From contig NC_090130.1 of the NCBI RefSeq assembly GCF_040581485.1, positions 4,464,001-4,528,000 on the forward strand: DNA of 64,000 nt, in the 5' to 3' direction. The notes beneath the pieces are model-generated. The model was given only the letters and a program-made list of their open reading frames with translations. It was not told where the DNA came from and ran no database searches. The translations under genes were made by a program, and so were the position numbers. Positions 26,309 to 37,039 of this stretch are shown here, one piece after another. Position 1 is the first letter of the stretch. Every line of letters begins with the position of its first letter. The DNA is from Linepithema humile. Taxonomy: Eukaryota; Arthropoda; Insecta; Hymenoptera; Formicidae.

Positions 26309-27503
26309 CTTCGTCCTCGTTATTTCCAATCAGGATCTCGGTCTCATCGAAATCCGTCTCCCTGACCAAATCCAGCGGATCCTTGGGCAGGAAGACGCCG
26401 TCGATGGTGGGCGCCGACGGGAAGCCGAGGATGCCCCAGTAACTGTTCCACTGCTGCACGGAGAGGGTTTTCGCGTCCACCGACCTCATGCATGCCATAA
26501 CTCGCGCCGGATTCTCCTGCAGCATCGTCGAGTTGCATCCGCAATCGTCCACCAGCACACGCGCCACCTCGTTCGCCTTCTCGCCGGTCATGTAGCTCCA
26601 CGGGGCGTTAAGGGTGCCGCTCTGCAGGATACCGCGGCGCACGAGACCCCGCGTGACCGGCGAGATTAGATGCAGGGACACCGAGCTACCACCCGCGGAC
26701 TCGCCGAATATCGTGATCAGATTGGGATCGCCGCCGAAGACGCGCGCGTTGTCGCGCAGCCACCTGAGCGCCATTGCCTGATCCCAGAGACCCATGTTGC
26801 CCGGCGCCTCCTCGCTATTGGTGAAGTGCTGATTGAGATACAGAAAGCCGAAGGCACCGACGCGATAATTTATCGACACGATGATCGCGCTGCTGGCCGC
26901 CGCCATGAAGTCGGCGTCGTAGACGTCGAGGGTGGCGGTGCCGCTCATGAAACCGCCGCCGTAGATCCACACCAGCATCGCCATGCCGTCGTCGTTCGCC
27001 ACCGGCACCACATTCTTATGGCGTATCCGTAACTTCTGCGGCACCCAGATGTTGAGGTAGAGACAGTCCTCGGAGATGTTGGTGTTCGGATTCCACATCT
27101 CCTCGCCCTCGAAGCCGGGGAAGTACTCGTAGCGCTCCTGATAACAGCTGTTGGGCAGCGTGGTGGCGTTCAGTGTCCCGTGCCAGTATTCGATCGGCAG
27201 CGGCTTGCGGAACCGCAGCGGCCCGATCGGCGGTTTCGCGAACGGCACCCCGTAGAACACGTGTACCTCGCGGTCGAGCACCGTGCGGGAGAGACCGCGC
27301 ATGAAGCCGCTGGTAGTCTCCACTATGGGACTGTCGTCGTAGCCGTGGTTGTTGCCGTTGCCACCGTTGCCGCTGCCGCCGTTCTGGCCATCCTGGCCGT
27401 GCTGGCCGTTGGCGACGTTCGCTCGCGTGATGCACGCGCTGTGCAGGCTGAGGCACAGCAGCAGCAGCAGCAACGAGGACGGACAATTCATCCAAGAACT
27501 CAT
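26309..27503 (-). CDS. Ace: Acetylcholinesterase, first coding exon (partial gene)
   Basis: Encodes the N-terminal 398 residues plus one base of an acetylcholinesterase, the secreted or membrane-anchored serine hydrolase that ends cholinergic signalling by hydrolysing acetylcholine. I chose the ATG at 27503 because it precedes a Leu-rich signal peptide (residues 1-25). A second ATG at 27491 would also give one. After a Gly/Asn/Gln-rich linker (31-54) the alpha/beta-hydrolase fold begins. Visible motifs are choline-binding Trp137 in EEMWNPN, Cys120 and Cys147 as the first disulfide pair, oxyanion Gly182-184 (YGGGF), and catalytic Ser269 in FGESAGG. The acyl-pocket region reads WGILGFPSAPTIDG, with Leu in place of the first vertebrate Phe, as in Drosophila Ace. 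NAT, NIS and NST are glycosylation sites. The ERYEYFPGF block marks the ace2 (Drosophila Ace) type, not ace1. The exon stops inside a Gly codon (phase 1) at a GTAGGG donor after DE. Catalytic Glu and His and the C-terminal anchor lie on exons outside the window. Confidence 0.93.
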
Positions 27504-28050
27504 TGTCGGGCTAGGATATTCTTGTCGCACTCGATAGGTCCAACGATCGCTCAACGGTCGCTCGCTGATCGGCCGATCAGTTTCGCGTGGTGTCTCTTTT
27601 CGACGCAGAAGCGGAAGCGGCTACTTGCCCATCAGTGCTCGCAGCCGGTGCCGCATGAGCGTCTCCGCGCGCGGAAATAAATTCGTTGAGTTTTCACTCG
27701 GCTCGCGTCGAGTCCGTCAGGATTTCGCTCGTTCCGGGTGTCGTCCGTCGCAATATATCCCGTCGTTGTCGCGTTCGCCGTCGCTGTCTAGAGAGATACA
27801 CGGGAAAGGAGTTTCCTCTTCTTACGCATGCGGCGTATCGGGTGCGATCGGGAGGATCGCGAGGCGGGGCCGGCGGGTGATTCTTTGGCGAAAAGTAAGA
27901 CGATTTTGAGGGATTGAGTTCCCGTAGGTGGATCGTCGATCTTGCGCAAGTTACACTCAATGCACTTTGCGTGCTGCTTTTTAGCGGCAAGGAAAACTTC
28001 GCCACTTTGCGAAAAGCCACCGGTGCTCTTTGTGTTTTCACCGTACTCCA
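27504..28050 (-). promoter_or_regulatory. Probable Ace 5' leader, CpG-rich
   Basis: Directly upstream of the Ace start codon the sequence stays CpG-rich for about 500 bp and then drops to AT-rich. The coding frame stays open for 17 more codons above 27503 without a better start. A TCCTAG just before the start codon could be a weak splice acceptor, but the upstream tract is poor in pyrimidines, so a contiguous 5' UTR is more likely. Frames in this patch on both strands are unsupported as proteins. Confidence 0.4.
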
Positions 28051-29045
28051 ATGTATCTGTATTTGATATCGATTTTTAAAGTGACTTTTGCAATTCGTTA
28101 TTAGGTACGAATAGAGTTAATAAAATTTTAGTCGCTTAATTTGTCTAAAGACTGGCATCAAAATGCGTTTTGCACGATATTGAAAAAGCTTCGCAACTGT
28201 ACGATCGATAATTATGTTGTTTTTTGAATTTAACTCGTAACTTCTGCACGATGATTCAAAACGTGAAGTAAACAAGATAAAATGTAAACTTATTCTTTCA
28301 TATAATTAATATAATGAAACAGTAAGACTTAAATATTGTTGTAAAAAGAAAAGTATAAAGTTTTTGCTTATTAAAAAGCTACAAGAGAACTTTATTCCTT
28401 CAAAATACTCTACTTTTCGCTAAAAAAAGTCTTTTCGTTAAAAAAATTTCTTTTACGATTGTACTGCTCATTGGGGTGACGCGCGTTCGTTCTAAAAATA
28501 TGCACGATCAATTTTGTCAAGTCAATTTTTTATTATTATCTTCATTACTCTGATCGAAGGGAGAAAATGATCAATGATGATGATGGATATTGAACCGGCA
28601 GGTTTCTGTGCGCTCTTTTTTAAGATATTATGTTGGAAGTGGGACACTTCATAAAAAGGGCGGTCATACGTTAGATTCCGCGGATTATGTCTCCAGTATG
28701 TTATAATGATATATGTCCTTTTGCTACGAAACTTTTATAGGTCATTGAAAGATAATACGCGCGTAAAAGATTTAGAATTGTCATAAAGCGTTTCCCATGA
28801 GCAGCGTATCTATCGAGAGAGACTCAACAAGTTAGCGAGTGGAAGGCCAGCATTTGCGCGGTGGGACGCCAAGTTCGCTCTGTCAAATGCCCTAAGCCTA
28901 TTTAAAAAAAAAAAAAAGAAAAAGAGGAAACGGAATGAACTTTGTCAAGCAAGCTGATTCTTTGAGAATGAGTTTCTGATAGGAGATAGCGTGACAACGA
29001 TATAAGCAAGCTTGTTGCAATTACATTGATGGTTATTAAAATAAA

Positions 29046-29325
29046 ATTTCTCGTGACTAAATGATAATCATTATCACGTAACGTGAAGTTATTTCATACC
29101 GTTAATTACTGTTGAGTATAATGCACAATTATTCTTTATGAGAAAATAATAATTATTACACGCGATGCGAAATTATTCCGTGCAAATAAATGATTATTAT
29201 TATCATGTGTAATATAAAATTATTTCTTGCGATTAGGTTATAATTTTCTTGTCGCATGTGATAATAAATTACTTTTCGCGATGAAACGATCGTTATTGTC
29301 ACGCGATTAAAACTTATTTTTTATT
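29046..29325 (+). repeat. Degenerate tandem array, 40-50-bp period
   Basis: A recurring pattern of ATAATNATTATNACGYG, then GAARTTATTTC, then YGCGA appears about seven times with drifting sequence and spacing. TTATTTC-like anchors lie near 29046, 29089, 29129, 29173, 29220, 29270 and 29313. The copies are too diverged for a simple tandem-repeat scan at high stringency. Confidence 0.45.
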
Positions 29326-30012
29326 CAAGTCTAGCTTCACCAAATTTGATTAATCGACAATTTTAATTTTCCCGCATACTTGGTGGAATTAAGATTCAAA
29401 AAAGGTAGAAAATAATTTAGTTAATTCAATGCTAAATCAGCGTTTGTGAAACCGATCATAAACGCTTCGGTTACTAATCACATGATTTACATTCAACGCT
29501 GATAATTGCATTCCTACTTCAGCTCTCCGATTATCGTATTACATGACCGTTTGCGTCGCACGCTAATAATTCCGTATTTGGCGAAACGGTTTCTACTTCC
29601 GACTGTAGTATCCGCCATAAACCGCAATGCCGGAATACCGCACGGTGTCGATTGCAATAATGCAGTTCGCCACGAATCATTATTAAAGCTTCATGAACCG
29701 AAAGTAGGATCCCTCGACGTTGCATGTGTACTGTTAGCCTATTAAACATCTACTACTCACTATATTATTTAGAATATGGAATTCAGCACCCGTGGCTTAT
29801 TATCAAAAGACGTCACTTAGTTGGCATTAAAATGTGAACTCTCATCTCGACAAAAGTATAAGAAAATGTTTCTTTCTTGAAAGAGGATTAGTTTGAACTT
29901 TTCTTCAATTCGTAAATGCGTGTTAGTTTGTCAGAAGTAACTACTTGAATTGATTTTTTCTCAGCAGCAGTATAATGCATCTTTAGAAAGCTAGAAAGAA
30001 TGATTTATTTTT

Positions 30013-30130
30013 TATTCTTCACTCTAAAATCCAATTGTCTAAAATAATTATCTAACACTATGTTATAGGAATCGTCGTTTCCTCTTTTCCATAAATTAGG
30101 AACGACCTATTTTCCATCCAAACCATGATT
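30013..30130 (+). repeat. Dispersed direct repeat, copy 1
   Basis: Closely similar to 30780-30913. It shares the identical block TATAGGAATCGTCGTTTCCT and flanking similarity over about 115 bp. No coding frame is preserved between the copies. Confidence 0.75.
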
Positions 30131-30779
30131 TTATTCCAATCGCAGTTATTCGAGTAACAATTCGGCAATAAAATGGCTTTCCCTTTTATTCTTGAATAAA
30201 AGCATCTCTGATAATCCTTGTCTTTTTCGTGATATTCTTTATAATATTATAAAATCTTATAAAAATACGTGGTCTTCCATTTAAAAATTCAAAACAATAA
30301 AATAATTCAAATATATAAATTTCGAAATATTTGTTACAACTTATTGCTTATTTAATATTAAAAATTTTTAATACAAATAAAATTTAATTTATACTATTTT
30401 TTATCATGTTATCGTAAGCTTCACAAATACGAATCATTTTGATGTGGATAGATTAGAATAATTACATAATTTTAGATAATTTGTATAGAACAATGCATAG
30501 TTTTCTTATATTTTTGTAAAAAAATGGCAGAATGACATCAAATTTCAGTGTTATTTCACATTTCTGCCTTCTTTTCAACGTTTTAATACATATTTTTCAT
30601 CACAAAGAAAAACATTTCCGAATAATATTGCTTCGAACATAAAGACACGTTCTCTGCTTACGATAATGAGCTTTATCCAAACTCAATGTAGAATTTTTCA
30701 CCGTAAAATTGCAATTGTAATGACAAAAACCATTCTTTTGCGCAGTTAGGAACTGCGTCTCCTCAGATGCCCTATGTTT

Positions 30780-30913
30780 CATTCTTCTCTACCTCTCAAG
30801 TCCAATTGTCCAAAATAGTTATCTAACACTAATTATCTAACATGTTATAGGAATCGTCGTTTCCTCTTTTCACCATAAATTAGGAGCGAACTACTTCCCA
30901 TCGAAACCACGAC
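30780..30913 (+). repeat. Dispersed direct repeat, copy 2
   Basis: Second copy of the segment at 30013-30130, in the same orientation and about 770 bp away. It carries an additional 12-13-bp internal duplication (TTATCTAACA repeated) and several substitutions. Confidence 0.75.
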
Positions 30914-31367
30914 TTCTCAAACAGCCAATTTCCACTCTCTAACGCGATCACCCTTGCCGCGATCCTCCCAATCCTTTTTCATCTTTCCTTTCTCCTTTCC
31001 CACCTTCGTTTCTTCGAAACTCACTCCAATCTTCCCTCCCATACACACTCCTATGCACAATACACACGCACGCGTACCGGATGTAGAGTTTCACCTCTCG
31101 AAATCTCTCTTCCTCGTCCCCCCCTCTTCTCACCCCCCCTAAAAATGTAACGTTCTTAGAGGTGACTTCGCGCCACTCCACGCAAGACGGTGCACCTGCT
31201 CTCCTTTTTTATCTCTTGACGATGACCCTTGTTAAGAAATAACGATCCTCGATTTTACGATTCCGGCGGGCTGCCACAAAGAGCGCACCACATATACATG
31301 GACACAATTGTCACGCGGCGGCCGGCGTGCCGCGTTGCACGGGGTCGACTGATCGAGGAGGCAGAAA

Positions 31368-31434
31368 TGGAGGTGGTGCTGATGGTGGTGGCGGTGCCGG
31401 TGGGTGGTGGTGGTGCTGGTGGTGGCGGCGGCGC
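31368..31434. repeat. Imperfect GGT/GGC trinucleotide tract
   Basis: A run of GGT, GGC and GCT triplets. It generates a poly-Gly/Val frame on the plus strand and a His/Thr-rich frame on the minus strand. Both are repeat artefacts. Confidence 0.85.
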
Positions 31435-31543
31435 ACGCCTCGCGCATAAGCCGCGCGCTCATATCTACAAGCGACCCAATCTTCAAACGTTGTCCTTGCT
31501 CTTCTTCCTCTTCCCCTCTATCTCTTCATTGTCCGTCTTACTC

Positions 31544-31549
<6 letters not shown>

Positions 31550-31581
<32 letters not shown>
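31550..31581. repeat. (CT)n microsatellite
   Basis: Pure CT dinucleotide tract of about 32 bp, continuing into a pyrimidine-rich stretch. Confidence 0.95.
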
Positions 31582-31587
<6 letters not shown>

Positions 31588-31690
31588 CCTCTTCCACCTT
31601 CTCCCTCATTTTCCCTCGCTGTTTCGTTCGTACGCCCACGTCGGTTCCACCTACGGTATCTCTACTCCAGCTTTATCCTTTGGTCCTTAA

Positions 31691-31990
31691 TCACTTGAGC
31701 GCAATCACGGGGAAGCGCTGAATGCCGGTACCGCGAAGAAATCGTCGTCGTTTCTTCCTGTTTCGATAAGGAGCGTCGACGAGCTTCGCTCCGACCCGTC
31801 GGATCGGAGATCGAGACGGCAGATCGAGAACAGCTCGGGTTAACTGTTGCCGAGAGTACGTTCGCGCGGGAGGTTGTGCTTCGTGCTCTATCCGCTCTGT
31901 GACATGTGATACGCTACTAAAGGTTTCGCGTCTCACCGCTGTGATCTGATTCTCGAGACGAGAAGCTCGAACATTGACAAATGTCAGCCG
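31691..31990 (-). other. CpG-rich patch, possible non-coding leader exon
   Basis: A CpG-rich patch about 4.2 kb upstream of the Ace start codon. On the minus strand the sequence ACAGCG is followed by GTGAGA, a plausible splice donor (exon end at 31937). It could be an upstream 5' UTR exon or promoter of Ace. Nothing else in the sequence confirms this, and a minus frame of 109 residues here has no recognisable domain. Confidence 0.2.
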
Positions 31991-31999
31991 CACTGTTTT

Positions 32000-34900
32000 T
32001 TTTTTGCAAATTGATTTCAATCTTCACAGTGAAATAAATGAATAATCGCTGCGACGAATTTAATTTCGTGAAATAGCACAATGCATCAATAATGATTAGT
32101 ATTTCACTTATCACTTTTTAACGAGCTTTTGGTGATTTTTTTTAAATTTCGTAAATTTAGATTTTATCAATAGTAATTTCGAATTATAACAGCAAACATT
32201 TTTTTGTTCTTTTTTTACTGGAATATTAGTAATTGATTAAATGTCTACAACTGCTAAATTTAATGTTCTAAGCTTTATTCTTATATGTACATGATTTTTC
32301 CAACTTAGCTACGAAAATAAGAATAAAGATAAGTAAATATTAATTTTGTAATTGTTAATATTTGTTAAATTTATTATTTTTGACGAGTTATCTGATTGCA
32401 AGATTAATATTCAAAATTTTTAATTAAATATTAAAGAAACAATTTTTTTTTACTGCAAACGTGAAATTTGAACCGCCTTTTAATTCATAATATAATTTTA
32501 TCGCGCTTAACTGATATTTGATTTCTATTCTTTTATTGTCGCATTTCCATTGTCACGAATAAGCGTAAAACCATTCTCGTATTTCTACAGTATCGAAATT
32601 TGAATCCGTGGAAATCATATCGATACGAAACGTTTCACGTTTTCATCGCATTGATCAAATTTATATTGTTCACGATCTCGTGACGAAAATATAATATATC
32701 TGTAAACGCAAAATAGCGAGTATTTTTCCTCATATCTCTATCATTAAACTGTTCTTCCCTGATGCTATAATTACGTGAATATGATAACAATGTTTAGAAA
32801 ATAATAAAATTAAAATAGATTTCTGATACACTGACGAGATAATATTCCCTAATAAAATGAAATAATAAAATGTTTTCCAACTATTTTGATATTTATTTAT
32901 GTGTTTATAAAATATTCTTTTGAGATTATGAAAATACTTTATCGAAAAGTAATTTACTCGGAAATATTTTGTGTGACTAAGCATTTTCGGTTTGGATGAA
33001 ATCAATGCTTGATTTTAATAACTTATTGTTTACATTTTCTGTCCCAATTTATGCAATCTCTGTATTGTGATTGTAGATCCAATATAATGAAAATTGTACG
33101 AGCCAATTACAATTGCTCGTGTTACATTCGAAAAGTGCTTTATAGCTCTACTTTATTTATTATTTTAAGAAATGTCAGGATCCGTACTTGTAGGATTTGT
33201 CCATTCCGGTTGCAATAATTTACCGTAAACCCTAAATAACTTAATTATTACCCGGAGATTACAGCCGCGAGAGTAGCAAGGAGAAGCAATTATCTGGAAG
33301 GGGATTACCTAGAATTTCGTTTTAGCCTTTTACCAATATTATAGTCTTTATGCGATAACCACAACATCGCTGTTTTAATTACGATCTAAACGAACTATTT
33401 TATTTTTGACGATGAGACCCAATTATTTGTACCGTTCGCTAAAAAAATATATCGATAAGTTGATCATAATATACGATTAATATTTATGCCTTTGTATCGC
33501 AATGTAAATTTTATATCTTGTGATCGATTCACGTACATAAATTTTATATCTTGTGATCGATTCACGTACATAAATTTTGTCACACGTCATGTCTTTTACA
33601 TTAAAAACATGTCTGACAAGTATAATAGCTTTTCAAACTTCCAGCAATCTTATAAACTCTTTAATAGTTATAAATAACACTAATTCCGCGCCGATGATTA
33701 ATGTTCCATAATTGCCTTTTGAATTACGACCTATGTATTTTTCCTTGAGTTTTTTTTCGCTAGTCATTCAATTATGGCTCTGCAAATGCTTAGGCAAACG
33801 AATGTCTCTTCTATAGCAATACGTGGTAATCAATATCTTCGTGGTAACAGGTGATTCTATCGGGCTAGCATTTAGTTTGCTGACCGCATACGATTCACAT
33901 TCTTCTCTTAACAACGCAGTAGTCTTGGAATACTAAATATGTAGCCGTTTTAGATTTTTTTTTGTTATTAATATATGTTAAAATGTAAATTTTATTCCAA
34001 ATCTATATGAAATAAAATTAACGAATACATGTTTAATCGTCATATGAACGTAAAAATTGTAATATTTAAAATGTAAATGGAAGATACTATATGCATTCAT
34101 CGATGGAAATCTCTGATATTAATACAAGTTTACATACGGAATTTAATACCTCATCAACACTCGGATTATTAAATCTCAATTGAAGCATTCATCACAGTTC
34201 AGGGAATAAATAAAAATCGAATCTCTAATTTAAGTACAAATTTATTAATTTAGGTCGCGCGATATAATTTACGAATATTAATCATTGAAGCGTAATATTT
34301 ATCAAACTTCTTTTTGTAAATTATGTTTTTTTGTAATAGAGAATGCCTTTATTTTCTTCATTGATACGATTGATTTGTAAGAGAATTGGATTATCCGCTT
34401 TACGTCAGGTTTTTTGGGTCACTTGACTTGGATAATCTTATTTCCGAAAAGAAGCCAGATACGGAGTCCTTTCTTTTGTGTAACTGCTTGGTTTTAAGAA
34501 GAGCATTATCGCTTTTTTCGCCAAAGATACTTGGAGTTTCTAAAGCCATTTTAACTTTTCCAAATGTACCGCGTTGTTCTTTCGACCGTACTTTGGGACA
34601 GATAGGTAATACAATACTGAAATTCACAATTGATAATGTCGTTTTGTGTAGTGGCATCAGTTTTAGACGAAAAATCCGCAATAAAAAGCGCCCGTCTTTT
34701 TTAAAGAGCGTAAGGCGATGTAAGTACTGGTATAAAAGTTTAAAAGTAAAAGGATATTTAAGGAATCAAATCCTTTAAAAAAAGTTTCTTCATATTTTTT
34801 TAACTTTTCTTCATAGATAAATTCTTGCAAAATACAAATCTGAGTGTTATTGTTTTTGGACAAGCTCGATCGTCCGTTGAAAACTCAATTTGTGAGATGT

Positions 34901-36460
34901 CAGACTATATTATTCCGTAACCGATACACATGTACAGTTTTGCATCTGCTGGCGAATGAATAACGACGGGGGTGCAATATAGAGCAGACCGGTTTGATCG
35001 ATAGGCGTAATAGTGCAGCTTCAGCTGTTAGAAGCATTCTTTAACGCAACGCACGGCTCAAAGTGGAGTACGTTACATTACAGTGAAGTATTTGATGTGC
35101 GAGCATTACGTGAGTCTTGGCTCGCAGGATTCGCCACGCAGCTTGCAGCGCGCGCCTGTGAGCACGGAAAGATGTTCGGGATGCGTGATGTTATTAACGG
35201 GAAGACCCGCGGCGGAACGCGCGCGGAATACCTAACAACGTCTCATCTGCGATTGCACGGTTCTCCCGGAGGTTTCTTCGGAAAAGAGGGGGGTGTGAGA
35301 AAGAAGGGAAAAAGAGTGAAAGAAGTCTCGCTTCTTCTTCACTAAGTAATAAAGACTCTAAGTTCTTTTGTTTTTGTCACGCGCGACTGCTGCTCGTTTC
35401 TCGGCCATTTCTTAGTGCTTCGTCGACAATCGTTAACACCTGCTCGCCTTTGAGCATCTTTCGATAATATTTGTCATGCGTTTTTGATATTTCCAATAGG
35501 TGTTTCTTATTAAAAAATTATGCAATTTTTGTAAAAAATGGAAAAATTCCTGTGCTTTAGACAAGCTATGTAGGGGATGCAGTTGTCTTATTATTCATTA
35601 ATTTTAGGATATCAGTATGCTAACGCATTAAACAGACAGCAAGCATACCCGTGAAAGATCAAAATACTGTCAAGAAAATAGCGTTTGCGCGTTAATCAAG
35701 TTAGTCCCATAGAAATCACTCTGTATGCTATGCAGAACCATGCACAATCAACGTGCTAATACAAGCAGACGAAGAACAGCACGTAGCGACAGCACCTCAT
35801 CTACAGCCGCTTCGTTCTCTCCAGAGGCTTTCTTCTCGGAGAGAAACGCGAATATATCGTCCTACTTGTATGCTATTTCGGTTTCAGGAGTAATCGAGAC
35901 GAGCGACTGTTTAACCAAAAACAGGTTTCACTACTTGAATATTCATTTACTCACTTGATAGCTATTACAGATATTTCTTTTAAAAAATCCATGTTATACA
36001 ATATAAAACGAAGCAAATATATTTGGAAAAATGTAAATTTGTATAATAAAATATTTTCTCAAAGTTAAAATTGTAACAAGCTGCTAAAGCTTAAAAAGCA
36101 TTTGATCTAAAGATATTAAAAAAAAAAGTATAAATTATATTATAATTTTTTAAAAGCTTATACGATATTTTTATTCCATATTTGATATCGATATCGTTTT
36201 CAAGACTATGTAAAATATATAAATTTGTATCAAACAAGATATTCGTACGAAAGCATTTGTAAGAATGCTTTTGCTTCATGTTTTTACCGCAAAGCAGTAT
36301 CTTTTGATTCTGCTAAAAGCACAAGCCCCATTTTTATTTAAGGTTCAAAGCTTATTGTTTACGAGTTAGTTTATAACTTCTGCAGAAATTTTCTTCAGAA
36401 ATATAAATATGTTCTACTTAAGTTAAGGAGACTGAATATGAGGGTGTGAACCAAAAGGCA
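32000..36460. other. Non-coding stretch
   Basis: Mostly AT-rich. It includes a 33-bp tandem repeat (33505-33578), a region open on both strands (34386-34778, see findings) and a GC-richer patch at 34990-35340. I see no gene I can name and no RNA gene. Confidence 0.4.
33505..33578 (+). repeat. 33-bp tandem repeat, 2.2 copies
   Basis: Two identical 33-bp units at 33505-33537 and 33538-33570, then 8 bp of a third. Because 33 is a multiple of three, the frame across it stays open and repeats the peptide NFISCDRFTYI. This is probably coincidental. Confidence 0.85.
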
Positions 36461-36469
36461 TTGCTCGGA

Positions 36470-36873
36470 ACTCGCCGGTATTCATAAAGCTGCCACTACC
36501 GCAACCTAATCCCTTCGTTCTGCGCACTCGGCGATATGCACTTCTTTCACCTCCCCGGATTCCCTACCTACCTACCCGTCCCTTGGTGCAGCGAACGACA
36601 AGTTGGGTTTTACGTAAGCGTGCTTCACGGGGTGTGAAGCGGCCCGTGATTCATTAAATTACGTCAATTACGCGCCCGTCAGCCTCTCGATCCAATCTAA
36701 AAACGAGGCGTCTTTGCCGCGCGGCGCTTTTACCGCGATTAATTGGCGCGCACGGCGGATTCCCACCTCGATAGATTTAGAGTGGATATTTTATTACCCC
36801 TCTCGGTCAAAAGTGCCCTCTCTCAATCGAACCGTATCCGGTTTCCTCGATCGCGATTCTCTTCTCCACTCTT

Positions 36874-36939
<66 letters not shown>

Positions 36940-37030
36940 TCTCTTTTTTCCCTTTTTTTGTTGCCGGGTCGTCAAGCGCAGAATTATTAGCCTTTCAACG
37001 CGTTCCATTGCTTCAACCATTAGGTACACT
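36470..37030. other. GC-richer patch with CT tract
   Basis: A CpG-bearing patch containing the CT microsatellite at 36870-36944. Open frames of 116-144 residues on the plus strand run through the CT repeat as Ser/Leu strings and are not credible proteins. It may be regulatory. Confidence 0.4.
36870..36944. repeat. (CT)n microsatellite
   Basis: About 75 bp of CT with occasional CTTT interruptions. Confidence 0.95.
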
Positions 37031-37039
37031 GCAGGGACA

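Larger units (their letters stand above)
28051..31200. other. Non-coding stretch with tandem and dispersed repeats
   Basis: AT-rich DNA without a supportable gene. It contains a poly-A tract at about 28901-28916, a degenerate tandem array at 29046-29325 and two copies of a roughly 120-bp segment at 30013-30130 and 30780-30913. Confidence 0.5.

Noticed and set aside
26670..27680. Long frames on the plus strand and in other minus frames over the Ace exon (up to 166 residues)
   Set aside because: They are shadows of the GC-rich Ace coding exon. The chosen frame carries the full cholinesterase motif set and ends at a proper donor.
31229..31690. 153-residue plus frame
   Set aside because: Consists largely of GGT/GGC and CT repeats, with no domain and no splice context.
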